64,000 nt of DNA from Streptomyces brevispora. GTDB lineage: Bacteria > Actinomycetota > Actinomycetes > Streptomycetales > Streptomycetaceae. Numbering within the stretch: position 1 is the first letter of the stretch; each line of letters begins with the position of its first letter. Positions 24,476 through 31,529 of the stretch are shown piece by piece. Below the pieces are notes generated by a model that did no database searches, was not told the DNA's origin, and saw only the letters and a list, made by a program, of their open reading frames with translations. The position numbers and the translations under genes were made by a program. Location of the stretch: NCBI RefSeq assembly GCF_007829885.1, contig NZ_VIWW01000001.1, forward strand, positions 4,526,001 through 4,590,000, in the 5' to 3' direction.

Positions 24476-25453
24476 ATGCAGCCTAGGAACATGTCCATGA
24501 GCGGCGTCGTCGACCTCGCCGCGGTGAAGGCGGCCGGTGAGGCCAAGGCGAAGGCGGAGCAGGCCCGTGCCGAGTCCGCCCGGCAGGGTGGCCCCGCCGC
24601 CGTACCCGCTTCCTCCCTCGTGTTCGACGTCGATGAGGCGGGCTTCGAGAGCGATGTCCTGCAGCGCTCCGCCGAAGTCCCCGTCGTCATCGACTTCTGG
24701 GCCGAGTGGTGCGAGCCGTGCAAGCAGTTGGGGCCGCTCCTGGAGCGACTGGCCCAGGAGTACAACGGTCGCTTCGTGCTGGCCAAGGTCGATGTCGACG
24801 CCAACCAGATGCTGATGCAGCAGTTCGGTATCCAGGGCATCCCGGCGGTCTTCGCCGTCGTCGCCGGACAGGCGCTCCCGCTCTTCCAGGGCGCGGCTCC
24901 CGAATCCCAGATCCGGCAGACCCTGGACCAGCTGATCCAGGTCGGCGAGGAGCGGTTCGGGCTCACCGGCATCGTGGTCGACCCGGACGCGGCTCCGGGC
25001 GCGGCCGCGCAGGAGCCCGCCCCGGTGCCCGCGGGCCCGTACGACGCCCTTCTGGAGGCGGCCGCACAGGCGCTGGACGCCAACGACTTCGCCGGTGCCG
25101 TCCAGGCGTACAAGAACGTCCTCTCCGACGAACCGGCCAACAGCGAGGCCAAGCTCGGCCTCGCGCAGGCCGAACTCCTGGCCCGGGTCCAGAAGGCGGA
25201 CCCGCAGCAGGTCCGCAAGGACGCCGCCGAGAATCCGGCCGATGTGCCGGCCCAGCTCGCCGCGGCCGACCTGGATCTGGTCGGCGGTCATGTCGAGGAC
25301 GCGTTCGGGCGTCTCGTCGAGACGGTCCGCCGGACGTTCGGTGACGACCGGGACCGGGTGCGGGTACGGCTGTTGGAACTGTTCGAGGTGATCGGCCCCG
25401 ATGATCCACGGGTCGGCGCCGCGCGTACCGCGCTCGCACGCGTCTTGTTCTGA
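24476..25453 (+). CDS. Thioredoxin-domain protein with C-terminal TPR-like region (YbbN/CnoX type)
   Basis: A 325-residue cytoplasmic protein. A charged N-terminal extension (residues 1-48) is followed by a thioredoxin fold with the active site WAEWCEPCKQ (Cys79, Cys82) and the cis-Pro region GIQGIPAVFAV. After an Ala/Pro linker comes a helical TPR-like domain (AAQALDANDFAGAVQAYKNV, SEAKLGLAQAELL) and a C-terminal GDDRDRVRVRLLELFEVIG typical of YbbN. Such proteins act as redox-linked chaperones or holdases. The ATG at 24476 has a strong upstream Shine-Dalgarno sequence. A good terminator follows. Confidence 0.92.
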   Translation: MQPRNMSMSGVVDLAAVKAAGEAKAKAEQARAESARQGGPAAVPASSLVFDVDEAGFESDVLQRSAEVPVVIDFWAEWCEPCKQLGPLLERLAQEYNGRFVLAKVDVDANQMLMQQFGIQGIPAVFAVVAGQALPLFQGAAPESQIRQTLDQLIQVGEERFGLTGIVVDPDAAPGAAAQEPAPVPAGPYDALLEAAAQALDANDFAGAVQAYKNVLSDEPANSEAKLGLAQAELLARVQKADPQQVRKDAAENPADVPAQLAAADLDLVGGHVEDAFGRLVETVRRTFGDDRDRVRVRLLELFEVIGPDDPRVGAARTALARVLF

Positions 25454-25462
25454 TCTGACAAC

Positions 25463-25499
25463 ACGGCCGCGACTCCTTTCCGGAGTCGCGGCCGTTTTC
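25463..25499 (+). terminator. Rho-independent terminator of the thioredoxin-TPR gene
   Basis: ACGGCCGCGACTCC-tttcc-GGAGTCGCGGCCGT (25463-25495) is a perfect 14-bp stem, followed by TTT. It starts 9 bp after the stop and is the most classical terminator in the window. Confidence 0.92.
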
Positions 25500-25557
25500 G
25501 CGTCGGGGCGATAAGAGAAGCCCGCACTTTACCAAATCTTGATAAAAGCACCGTCTG

Positions 25558-25570
25558 TTACTCGCAGTAA
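25558..25570. promoter_or_regulatory. Small palindrome TTACT-CGC-AGTAA
   Basis: TTACTCGCAGTAA is a perfect 5-3-5 inverted repeat. A related GTTAC-CAGTGA-GTAAC is at 25686-25701. Both sit in the long leader of the DUF6230 operon and share TTAC/GTAA ends. An operator role is a guess. Confidence 0.35.
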
Positions 25571-26050
25571 ATCGCGCCCTGGGATCTGTCCGATTTCGAG
25601 CGTCAATGCCGTGGTTCGTCTGCGGGGCGCGGGCAACCCTGTGTGGCCGCTCGGTGCCGCCCGGTCGTGGGTGGGTTATCGCGCCGTTACCAGTGAGTAA
25701 CGAACCCCCTTGTGTCACAGCCGCGAATGGACCACGATCGGCCACGCTCGGTCCAATGACGTCACTCCGGCTGCCAGTCGGTGCGGCGGCTCCGTTGGGT
25801 CCCCACCGGGTGGGCCGGCGCAGTGGTGCCGGCTCCGGACAGGGGGGTTCCTGTGAATCGCAGGGCCTGTCCGAAGAGGTTGCGCGAACGCGTGGCCAGT
25901 GGTTGTCGCTCGGGGGTGATCGCCGGTGATTCGGGCGCGGTTCACGTCTCCGTTCGCGGGCGCTCTCCTTTCCGAGGACGTAGCACTTCTCCCATCCCAG
26001 GTCGGGCAGGATGCCAGGCCGGAGATGTACGTCCGAGAAGGAGGAAAAGT

Positions 26051-26710
26051 ATGAGTTCCCAGGTTCGCGGTGGCACGAGATGGAAGCGCTTCGCTGTCGT
26101 CATGGTGCCGAGCGTCATAGCCACCGCCGCGGTGGGTGTCGGCCTCGCACAGGGCGCGCTCGCCGCTTCGTTCAGTGTGTCGGGGCAGGAGTTCAAGGTC
26201 AGCGCTGCTGAGCTCGAAGGTTACGACTTCGTGCAGTACGGCAGTGTGGCCACCGAACCCGGCGCCGACCCCAAGGCCTCGGGCAAGGCGCACGCCGTGG
26301 CCGTGTCGGGCTTCAGCAAGGCCTACATCACGAACATGTGCCAGTCGGTCGTCACGCCCAACCTGCCGTTCGGCCTCGGCACCGTCACCATGAGGCTGGA
26401 GGCGGGTGGCAAGGGCCACAAGCGTGTCTACGCCAAGGACCTCTACCTCGATGTGTCGGAGCTCGACGGCGACGCCAAGTTCTCGCACATCGACATCGGT
26501 GTGGCTGCCGGTTCGCTGAAGACGAGCAAGCCCGGGAGCATAGGCATCCAGCCTGGCACCCAGGCCGACCCCAACGGGTTCTCCCAGCGCGCCGAGGAGG
26601 CCGTGCTGACCGGCGTCAAGCAGAAGGCGTGGGCCACGACGGCCGGCACCTTCAACCTCAGCGGGCTGAAGCTGCGGCTCTCCAAGGGCACAGAAGCGGA
26701 GTGCTACTAA
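26051..26710 (+). CDS. DUF6230 family membrane-anchored or exported protein
   Basis: A 219-residue protein with one N-terminal hydrophobic helix (FAVVMVPSVIATAAVGVGLA, about residues 14-33) and then an all-beta-looking domain (FSVSGQEFKVSAAELEGYDF, GTVTMRLEAGGKGHKRVYAK). Some relatives carry an old cholesterol-esterase label, but no GxSxG or other hydrolase motif is visible, so that name should not be transferred. ATG 26051 has an excellent GAAGGAGG. It is first of three genes with the DUF6114 membrane protein and a secreted linker protein. Two Cys residues (in TNMCQSV and AECY) may form a disulfide. Confidence 0.88.
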   Translation: MSSQVRGGTRWKRFAVVMVPSVIATAAVGVGLAQGALAASFSVSGQEFKVSAAELEGYDFVQYGSVATEPGADPKASGKAHAVAVSGFSKAYITNMCQSVVTPNLPFGLGTVTMRLEAGGKGHKRVYAKDLYLDVSELDGDAKFSHIDIGVAAGSLKTSKPGSIGIQPGTQADPNGFSQRAEEAVLTGVKQKAWATTAGTFNLSGLKLRLSKGTEAECY

Positions 26711-26807
26711 GCACCCGTCAGGGTGGCCGGGGCACACACCGTTGGCTTCCGGCCGCCCACCCCTTCTTCTCTCTCACAGCAGTACCGGTTCCAGGGAGCT
26801 GTATTCC

Positions 26808-27398
26808 ATGAGCCCCGAATCCCAAGGGCAGAACGAGCACTACCTCAGCGTCTTCCGGCGGAACTTCCGCACCTGGCGGGGTAACCGACCGTTCTGGGCG
26901 GGCCTGTTCACCATGTTGGGCGGAGTACCCATCGCGTACTTCCCGTACGCGAACATGCACCTCGGCAACGTGACGCTGGCCATGTCCACCACCGCGGGCG
27001 CCGGGTCGCTCATCATCGGGGTCCTGCTCATCACGCTCGGCCTGACGATGTGGTTCCACAGCATCGTCCGGGTGTTCGCCGGTGTCGCCGCGATTCTGCT
27101 GGCCCTCATCTCGATACCCGTCGCCAACATCGGCGGCTTCCTGGTCGGCTTCGTGCTCGCCCTGCTCGGTGGCGCCCTCTCCCTCTCCTGGGCTCCTGGT
27201 GAGCCAGGGGCGGACGAGACCGCGCCCGCAGCGGGAGTTCCCGCCGAGGCGGCACCGGAGGGCCTCTCGTTCACGAAGGACGAGCAGACCGCCGAACACC
27301 CCGGGGGCGCGCTCTACGGGAGCGCAGTTCCGCGGCAGGAGGCGGCGCAGTACGACACGACAGTCGAGGTCGACGGCGGGAGGCATCGTGCGGGGTGA
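26808..27398 (+). CDS. DUF6114 family integral membrane protein
   Basis: A 196-residue protein with four predicted transmembrane helices (about residues 28-50, 57-78, 80-100 and 103-125) after FRTWRGNRPFWAGLFTMLGG, the family signature. The last 65 residues are a hydrophilic, Ala/Glu-rich tail. The stop overlaps the GTG of the following gene. DUF6230 and DUF6114 genes are regularly neighbours in Streptomyces and probably form one envelope assembly. The biochemical role is unknown. Confidence 0.88.
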   Translation: MSPESQGQNEHYLSVFRRNFRTWRGNRPFWAGLFTMLGGVPIAYFPYANMHLGNVTLAMSTTAGAGSLIIGVLLITLGLTMWFHSIVRVFAGVAAILLALISIPVANIGGFLVGFVLALLGGALSLSWAPGEPGADETAPAAGVPAEAAPEGLSFTKDEQTAEHPGGALYGSAVPRQEAAQYDTTVEVDGGRHRAG

Positions 27399-28686
27399 CG
27401 ACGATCAGGCGGACGCCGTGGGCGAGAGCGGGCTCCGGGAGCGAAGAGGACCCCGCCACGCCGCCCCCAGGAAGTCCCTGCTGACCAAGCTGCACATGCC
27501 CGCGGGCAAGAAGGCGTTCGCGCTCGCCGCGATGCCGACCGCGGTGTTCGTCGGGATGGGGCTCACCCCGAAGCTGGCGATGGCCGACGACAACGTGGAC
27601 ATCCCCTTCGCGCCGGGCCCCTGCGTGACCCGCTCCGACGAGCCGAGCGAGTCGGCTTCACCCTCCGCCTCCGCGACGAAGCCGCCGTCCCCGTCCGTCT
27701 CCGCGAGCGACAAGGTCACGCCGGACAGGAGCGACGGCGCCACGCCGAAGCCCTCGGCCACCCCGTCCGCGAGCGCCTCGGGCGACACGGCTGCCGACTC
27801 GGCGAAGAAGAGCACCGACGCCCCGGCAGCCACGCCGAGCGCGACTCCTCCGCCCACCAAGTCGAAGAACCCGCTCGACCCACTGGGGCTCGGCGACACG
27901 CTCAAGGACCTCTTCGACGGACCGGACAAGGAGACGGCCGCCCCGTCCCCGAGCGCCACCACCGCGTCCCCGAAGCCTTCCGCGAGCGCCACCGGCACGG
28001 CCACTGAGAAGGCGGCCGACAAGCCCGTCGAGAAGGCCACGGACGCGGTGAAGGACACGGCCGACAAGACCGCCGACGCCATCCGTGACGCGGCGGACAA
28101 GGCGGGCAAGCCGGTCGAGGAGCTGGACGGGGACGTCAAGGGACTCGACCCCAAGAAGGACGAGGACATCCCGGACGGCGCCAAGCCCTCCTTCCCGTGC
28201 CCGACCGCCGACCCGAAGGCACTGGCCGCGGCCGATCTGGAGCAGGGCATCCCCCGGCTCCCGAACGACCCGTGGATCCTGGAGAGTTCGCTGCTCACCC
28301 TGAACGGACTGGACTACAAGGGCATCGTGGAGGTGGAGAAGGGCGACGGCAGCACGAAGAAGGTGCTGAAGTTCACCGCCTCCTCCGTCGACATCAAGGA
28401 CCTCCACCAGCTGACGGTCGGCCCGATGTCGGATGTCACCGGTCATGTGAAGGCGCGGAAGGGCTCCACCTCCACCATCCGCGACGGCACGGTGACGATG
28501 TACACCGAGGAGCTGAAGGGCAACCTCTTCGGGCTCATCCCGATCACCTTCAGCCCGCAGACCCCGCCCCCGCTGAACGTGCCGTTCGCCTTCTTCACCA
28601 AGGTGAAGGTCACCCAGGCCGGCCAGTTCGGCGGCACGCTGACGGTGCCGGGACTGCAGAACTACTTCACCAAGGGCGCCAACTGA
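27388..28686 (+). CDS. Large secreted protein with Ser/Pro/Ala linker and beta-rich C-terminal domain
   Basis: A 432-residue protein starting at GTG 27388 (GGGAGG upstream) and overlapping the DUF6114 stop. After a basic N-terminus comes a hydrophobic export segment (FALAAMPTAVFVGMGLTPKLAMA). A long low-complexity region rich in Ser, Pro, Ala and Thr follows (about residues 75-210). Then comes an Asp/Lys-rich amphipathic stretch (ADKPVEKATDAVKDTADKTA) like LEA-type repeats, and finally a folded domain of about 160 residues (ILESSLLTLNGLDYKGIVEV ... GGTLTVPGLQNYFTKGAN). The linker suggests reach across the cell wall. Function unknown; a shared fold with DUF6230 is suspected. Confidence 0.85.
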   Translation: MRGDDDQADAVGESGLRERRGPRHAAPRKSLLTKLHMPAGKKAFALAAMPTAVFVGMGLTPKLAMADDNVDIPFAPGPCVTRSDEPSESASPSASATKPPSPSVSASDKVTPDRSDGATPKPSATPSASASGDTAADSAKKSTDAPAATPSATPPPTKSKNPLDPLGLGDTLKDLFDGPDKETAAPSPSATTASPKPSASATGTATEKAADKPVEKATDAVKDTADKTADAIRDAADKAGKPVEELDGDVKGLDPKKDEDIPDGAKPSFPCPTADPKALAAADLEQGIPRLPNDPWILESSLLTLNGLDYKGIVEVEKGDGSTKKVLKFTASSVDIKDLHQLTVGPMSDVTGHVKARKGSTSTIRDGTVTMYTEELKGNLFGLIPITFSPQTPPPLNVPFAFFTKVKVTQAGQFGGTLTVPGLQNYFTKGAN

Positions 28687-28713
28687 CCGACCCGGACCCG
28701 TTCGGGAGCCGCG

Positions 28714-28761
28714 GACACGGCTGTGGGCCGCACCCCTCGGGGTGCGGCCCACAGCCGTGTC
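28714..28761. terminator. Long bidirectional terminator between the secreted-protein gene and pyk
   Basis: Nearly 23-bp perfectly complementary arms (GACACGGCTGTGGGCCGC... at 28714 and its complement ending at 28761) with a 2-4 nt loop. It separates two convergent transcription units. Confidence 0.88.
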
Positions 28762-28780
28762 GCGATCAGTGCCGACGGAA

Positions 28781-30211
28781 TCAGTCGCGCCCCTGGCCGC
28801 CCACGTGGTGCACGCGCACCATGTTGGTCGTGCCCGGGACACCGGGAGGCGAGCCGGCCGTGATGACCATCGTGTCGCCGGCGTTGTAGCGGTCCAGCTT
28901 CAGCAGCTCCGCGTCGACCAGCTCCACCATCGCGTCCGTGTTGTCCACGTGCGGGACCACGTGGGCCTCGACGCCCCAGCTGAGGGCCAGCTGGTTGCGG
29001 GTGGACTCGTCCGTGGTGAAGGCCAGGATGGGCTGGGCCGCGCGGTAGCGGGAGAGGCGGCGGGCGGTGTCGCCGGACTGGGTGAACGCGACCAGGGCCG
29101 CACCGTTCAGGAAGTCCGCGATCTCGCAGGCCGCACGGGCCACCGAACCGCCCTGGGTGCGCGGCTTCTTGCCCGGCACCAGCGGCTGGAGGCCCTTGGA
29201 GAGCAGCTCCTCCTCGGCGGCGACGACGATCTTCGACATCGTCCGGACCGTCTCGATCGGGTACGCGCCCACGGAGGACTCCGCGGAGAGCATGACCGCG
29301 TCCGCGCCGTCCAGGATCGCGTTGGCGACGTCGGACGCCTCGGCGCGGGTCGGACGGGAGTTGGTGATCATCGACTCCATCATCTGGGTCGCGACGATCA
29401 CCGGCTTGGCGTTCCGGCGGCAGAGCTCCACCAGGCGCTTCTGCACCATCGGGACCTTCTCCAGCGGGTACTCGACGGCGAGGTCGCCACGGGCGACCAT
29501 CACACCGTCGAACGCCGCGACGACGCCCTCCATGTTCTCGACGGCCTGCGGCTTCTCGACCTTGGCGATGACGGGGACCCGGCGGCCCTCCTCGTCCATG
29601 ATCTTGTGGACGTCCTTGACGTCACCGGCGTCCCGGACGAAGGAGAGCGCGACCAGGTCGCAGCCCATCTTCAGGGCGAAGCGGAGGTCGTCGATGTCCT
29701 TCTCGGACAGGGCCGGGACGTTGACCGCGGCACCCGGCAGGTTGATCCCCTTGTGGTCGGAGATCACCCCGCCCTCGATGACGATGGTGTGGACCCGGGG
29801 GCCGTCCACGGAGACGACCTTCAGCTCGACGTTGCCGTCGTTGATCAGGATCGGGTCGCCCTTGGCGACGTCGCCGGGCAGGCCCTTGTAGGTGGTGCCG
29901 CAGATCGACTTGTCCCCGGGGACGTCCTCGGCGGTGATGACGAACTCGTCCCCGCGGACCAGTTCGACAGGGCCCTCGGCGAACTTCGCCAGGCGGATCT
30001 TCGGGCCCTGGAGGTCGGCGAGTACGCCGACCGCCCGGCCGGTCTCGGCGGCGGCCTTGCGGACCCGGTCGTAACGACCCTGGTGCTCCGCGTGGGAACC
30101 GTGACTGAAGTTGAATCGGGCCACGCTCATGCCGGCCTCGATCAGAGCGACGAGCTGCTCATGGGAGTCGACGGCGGGACCGAGGGTGCAGACGATTTTG
30201 GAACGGCGCAT
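28781..30211 (-). CDS. pyk: Pyruvate kinase
   Basis: A 476-residue enzyme that converts phosphoenolpyruvate and ADP to pyruvate and ATP. The start MRRSKIVCTLGPA, the substrate/Mg region MSVARFNFSHG, the catalytic Lys region VIAKVEKPQAVEN, MVARGDLAVE and the signature ATQMMESM are all present. The gene lies in the acetate/glycolysis block: ackA and pta follow upstream on the same strand, and pfkA is divergent. Streptomyces carry two pyruvate kinases; by context this is the pyk2-type copy, which I infer from gene order. ATG 30211 is the conserved start. Confidence 0.95.
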   Translation of the reverse strand: MRRSKIVCTLGPAVDSHEQLVALIEAGMSVARFNFSHGSHAEHQGRYDRVRKAAAETGRAVGVLADLQGPKIRLAKFAEGPVELVRGDEFVITAEDVPGDKSICGTTYKGLPGDVAKGDPILINDGNVELKVVSVDGPRVHTIVIEGGVISDHKGINLPGAAVNVPALSEKDIDDLRFALKMGCDLVALSFVRDAGDVKDVHKIMDEEGRRVPVIAKVEKPQAVENMEGVVAAFDGVMVARGDLAVEYPLEKVPMVQKRLVELCRRNAKPVIVATQMMESMITNSRPTRAEASDVANAILDGADAVMLSAESSVGAYPIETVRTMSKIVVAAEEELLSKGLQPLVPGKKPRTQGGSVARAACEIADFLNGAALVAFTQSGDTARRLSRYRAAQPILAFTTDESTRNQLALSWGVEAHVVPHVDNTDAMVELVDAELLKLDRYNAGDTMVITAGSPPGVPGTTNMVRVHHVGGQGRD

Positions 30212-30285
30212 GAGGCGGATCCTATCGGTTTGTTTCACTGCGGAATATTCCGGCTGGTGGAAGATACAAAGGGGCGCGGGGGCGC

Positions 30286-31524
30286 TCAGTTGTCGACCAG
30301 TGCGAAGGTCTGGCCGGCGATCTCCAGCTCCTCGTCCGTAGGCACCACGGCGACCGCGACCCGTGCGTAGTCCGGTGAGATCAGCCGCGGTGAGCCGGAC
30401 CGTACGGCGTTGAGATCCGCGTCCACCACCAGGCCGAGCTCCTCCAGGCCGGCGATCGCAGCCTCCCGCACCGGAGCCGAGTTCTCGCCGACCCCCGCCG
30501 TGAACACCACGGCGTCCACCCGCCCGAGGACCGCCGAATAGGCGCCGATGTACTTCTTCAGCCGGTGGACGTAGATGTCGAAGGCGAGCGCGGCACGTGC
30601 GTCGCCCTCGTCGATCCGGCGCCGGATCTCCCGCATGTCGTTGTCGCCGCAGAGACCGACCAGACCGCTCTTCTTGTTCAGCAGCACGTCGATCTCGTCC
30701 GCCGACATCCCCGCCACCCGCCGGAGGTGGAAGGTGACGGCCGGATCGATGTCCCCCGATCGCGTACCCATGACCAGTCCCTCCAAGGGGGTCAGTCCCA
30801 TCGACGTCTCCACGCACCGGCCGCCCGCCACCGCGGACGCCGAGGCTCCGTTGCCCAGGTGCAGCACGATGACGTTGACGTCCTCCGGGGCGTGGCCCAG
30901 CAGCTCGGCCGCCTTGCGCGAGACGAACGCGTGCGAGGTGCCGTGGAATCCGTAGCGCCTGATCCGGTGCGCGTCGGCCGTCGCCACGTCGATCGCGTAC
31001 CGGGAGGCGTACTCCGGCATCGTGGTGTGGAACGCGGTGTCGAAGACCGCCACCTGCGGCAGGTCGGGGCGCAGCGCCCGTGCGGTGCGGATGCCGGTGA
31101 TGTTCGCCGGGTTGTGCAGCGGCGCCACCGGGACCAGGCGCTCGATCTCCGTCAGCACCTCGTCGGTGATCACCGTCGGCTGGGTGAACCGCAGCCCGCC
31201 GTGCACCACCCGGTGGCCGATCGCCGCGAGTTCCGGGGAGTCCAGGCCGAGCCCGTCGGCGGCCAGCTCCTCGGCCGCCGCCCTGAGCGCCGCGTCGTGG
31301 TCGGGGATCCGGCCGGTGCGCTCCCGGCTCGCGCCACCGCCGCCGACCAGCGGGGTGTGGACGAGCCGGGAGGTCTCCTCGCCGATCCGCTCGACGAGAC
31401 CGGAGGCGAGCCGGGAGTGGTCGCGCATGTTCAGGAGCTGGTACTTCACGGAGGAGGAGCCGGAGTTGAGGACGAGCACCCGGCTCGGCCCCACAGCTGC
31501 TGCGGCACCTTCGGTGGTGGTCAT
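30286..31524 (-). CDS. ackA: Acetate kinase
   Basis: A 412-residue ASKHA-fold kinase: VLVLNSGSSSVKYQLL at the N-terminus, GHRVVHGG, VFDTAFHTTMPEYA, HLGNGASASAV and FTAGVGENS. It makes acetyl phosphate plus ADP from acetate and ATP, or the reverse. The ATG at 31524 lies 5 bp after the stop of pta, so pta and ackA form an operon and pta is translated first. Together they give overflow acetate metabolism or acetate activation. pyk follows 74 bp downstream. Confidence 0.95.
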   Translation of the reverse strand: MTTTEGAAAAVGPSRVLVLNSGSSSVKYQLLNMRDHSRLASGLVERIGEETSRLVHTPLVGGGGASRERTGRIPDHDAALRAAAEELAADGLGLDSPELAAIGHRVVHGGLRFTQPTVITDEVLTEIERLVPVAPLHNPANITGIRTARALRPDLPQVAVFDTAFHTTMPEYASRYAIDVATADAHRIRRYGFHGTSHAFVSRKAAELLGHAPEDVNVIVLHLGNGASASAVAGGRCVETSMGLTPLEGLVMGTRSGDIDPAVTFHLRRVAGMSADEIDVLLNKKSGLVGLCGDNDMREIRRRIDEGDARAALAFDIYVHRLKKYIGAYSAVLGRVDAVVFTAGVGENSAPVREAAIAGLEELGLVVDADLNAVRSGSPRLISPDYARVAVAVVPTDEELEIAGQTFALVDN

Positions 31525-31529
31525 GCGGG

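Larger units (their letters stand above)
25454..26050. other. Long intergenic region upstream of the DUF6230 operon
   Basis: 597 bp with no credible gene. It begins with the thioredoxin-gene terminator. Then comes an AT-rich segment near 25525-25575 (TTGATAAAAGC, GTTACTCGCAGTAAATC) and a second GTTAC/GTAAC palindrome at 25686. The GAAGGAGGAAAAG ribosome-binding site of the DUF6230 gene ends at about 26049. The length and palindromes suggest a complex promoter or a long 5' leader. Confidence 0.55.

Noticed and set aside
26051-26710. Cholesterol esterase label for the DUF6230 protein
   Set aside because: No GxSxG, oxyanion or catalytic triad pattern is visible and the hydrophobic N-terminus fits an envelope protein.
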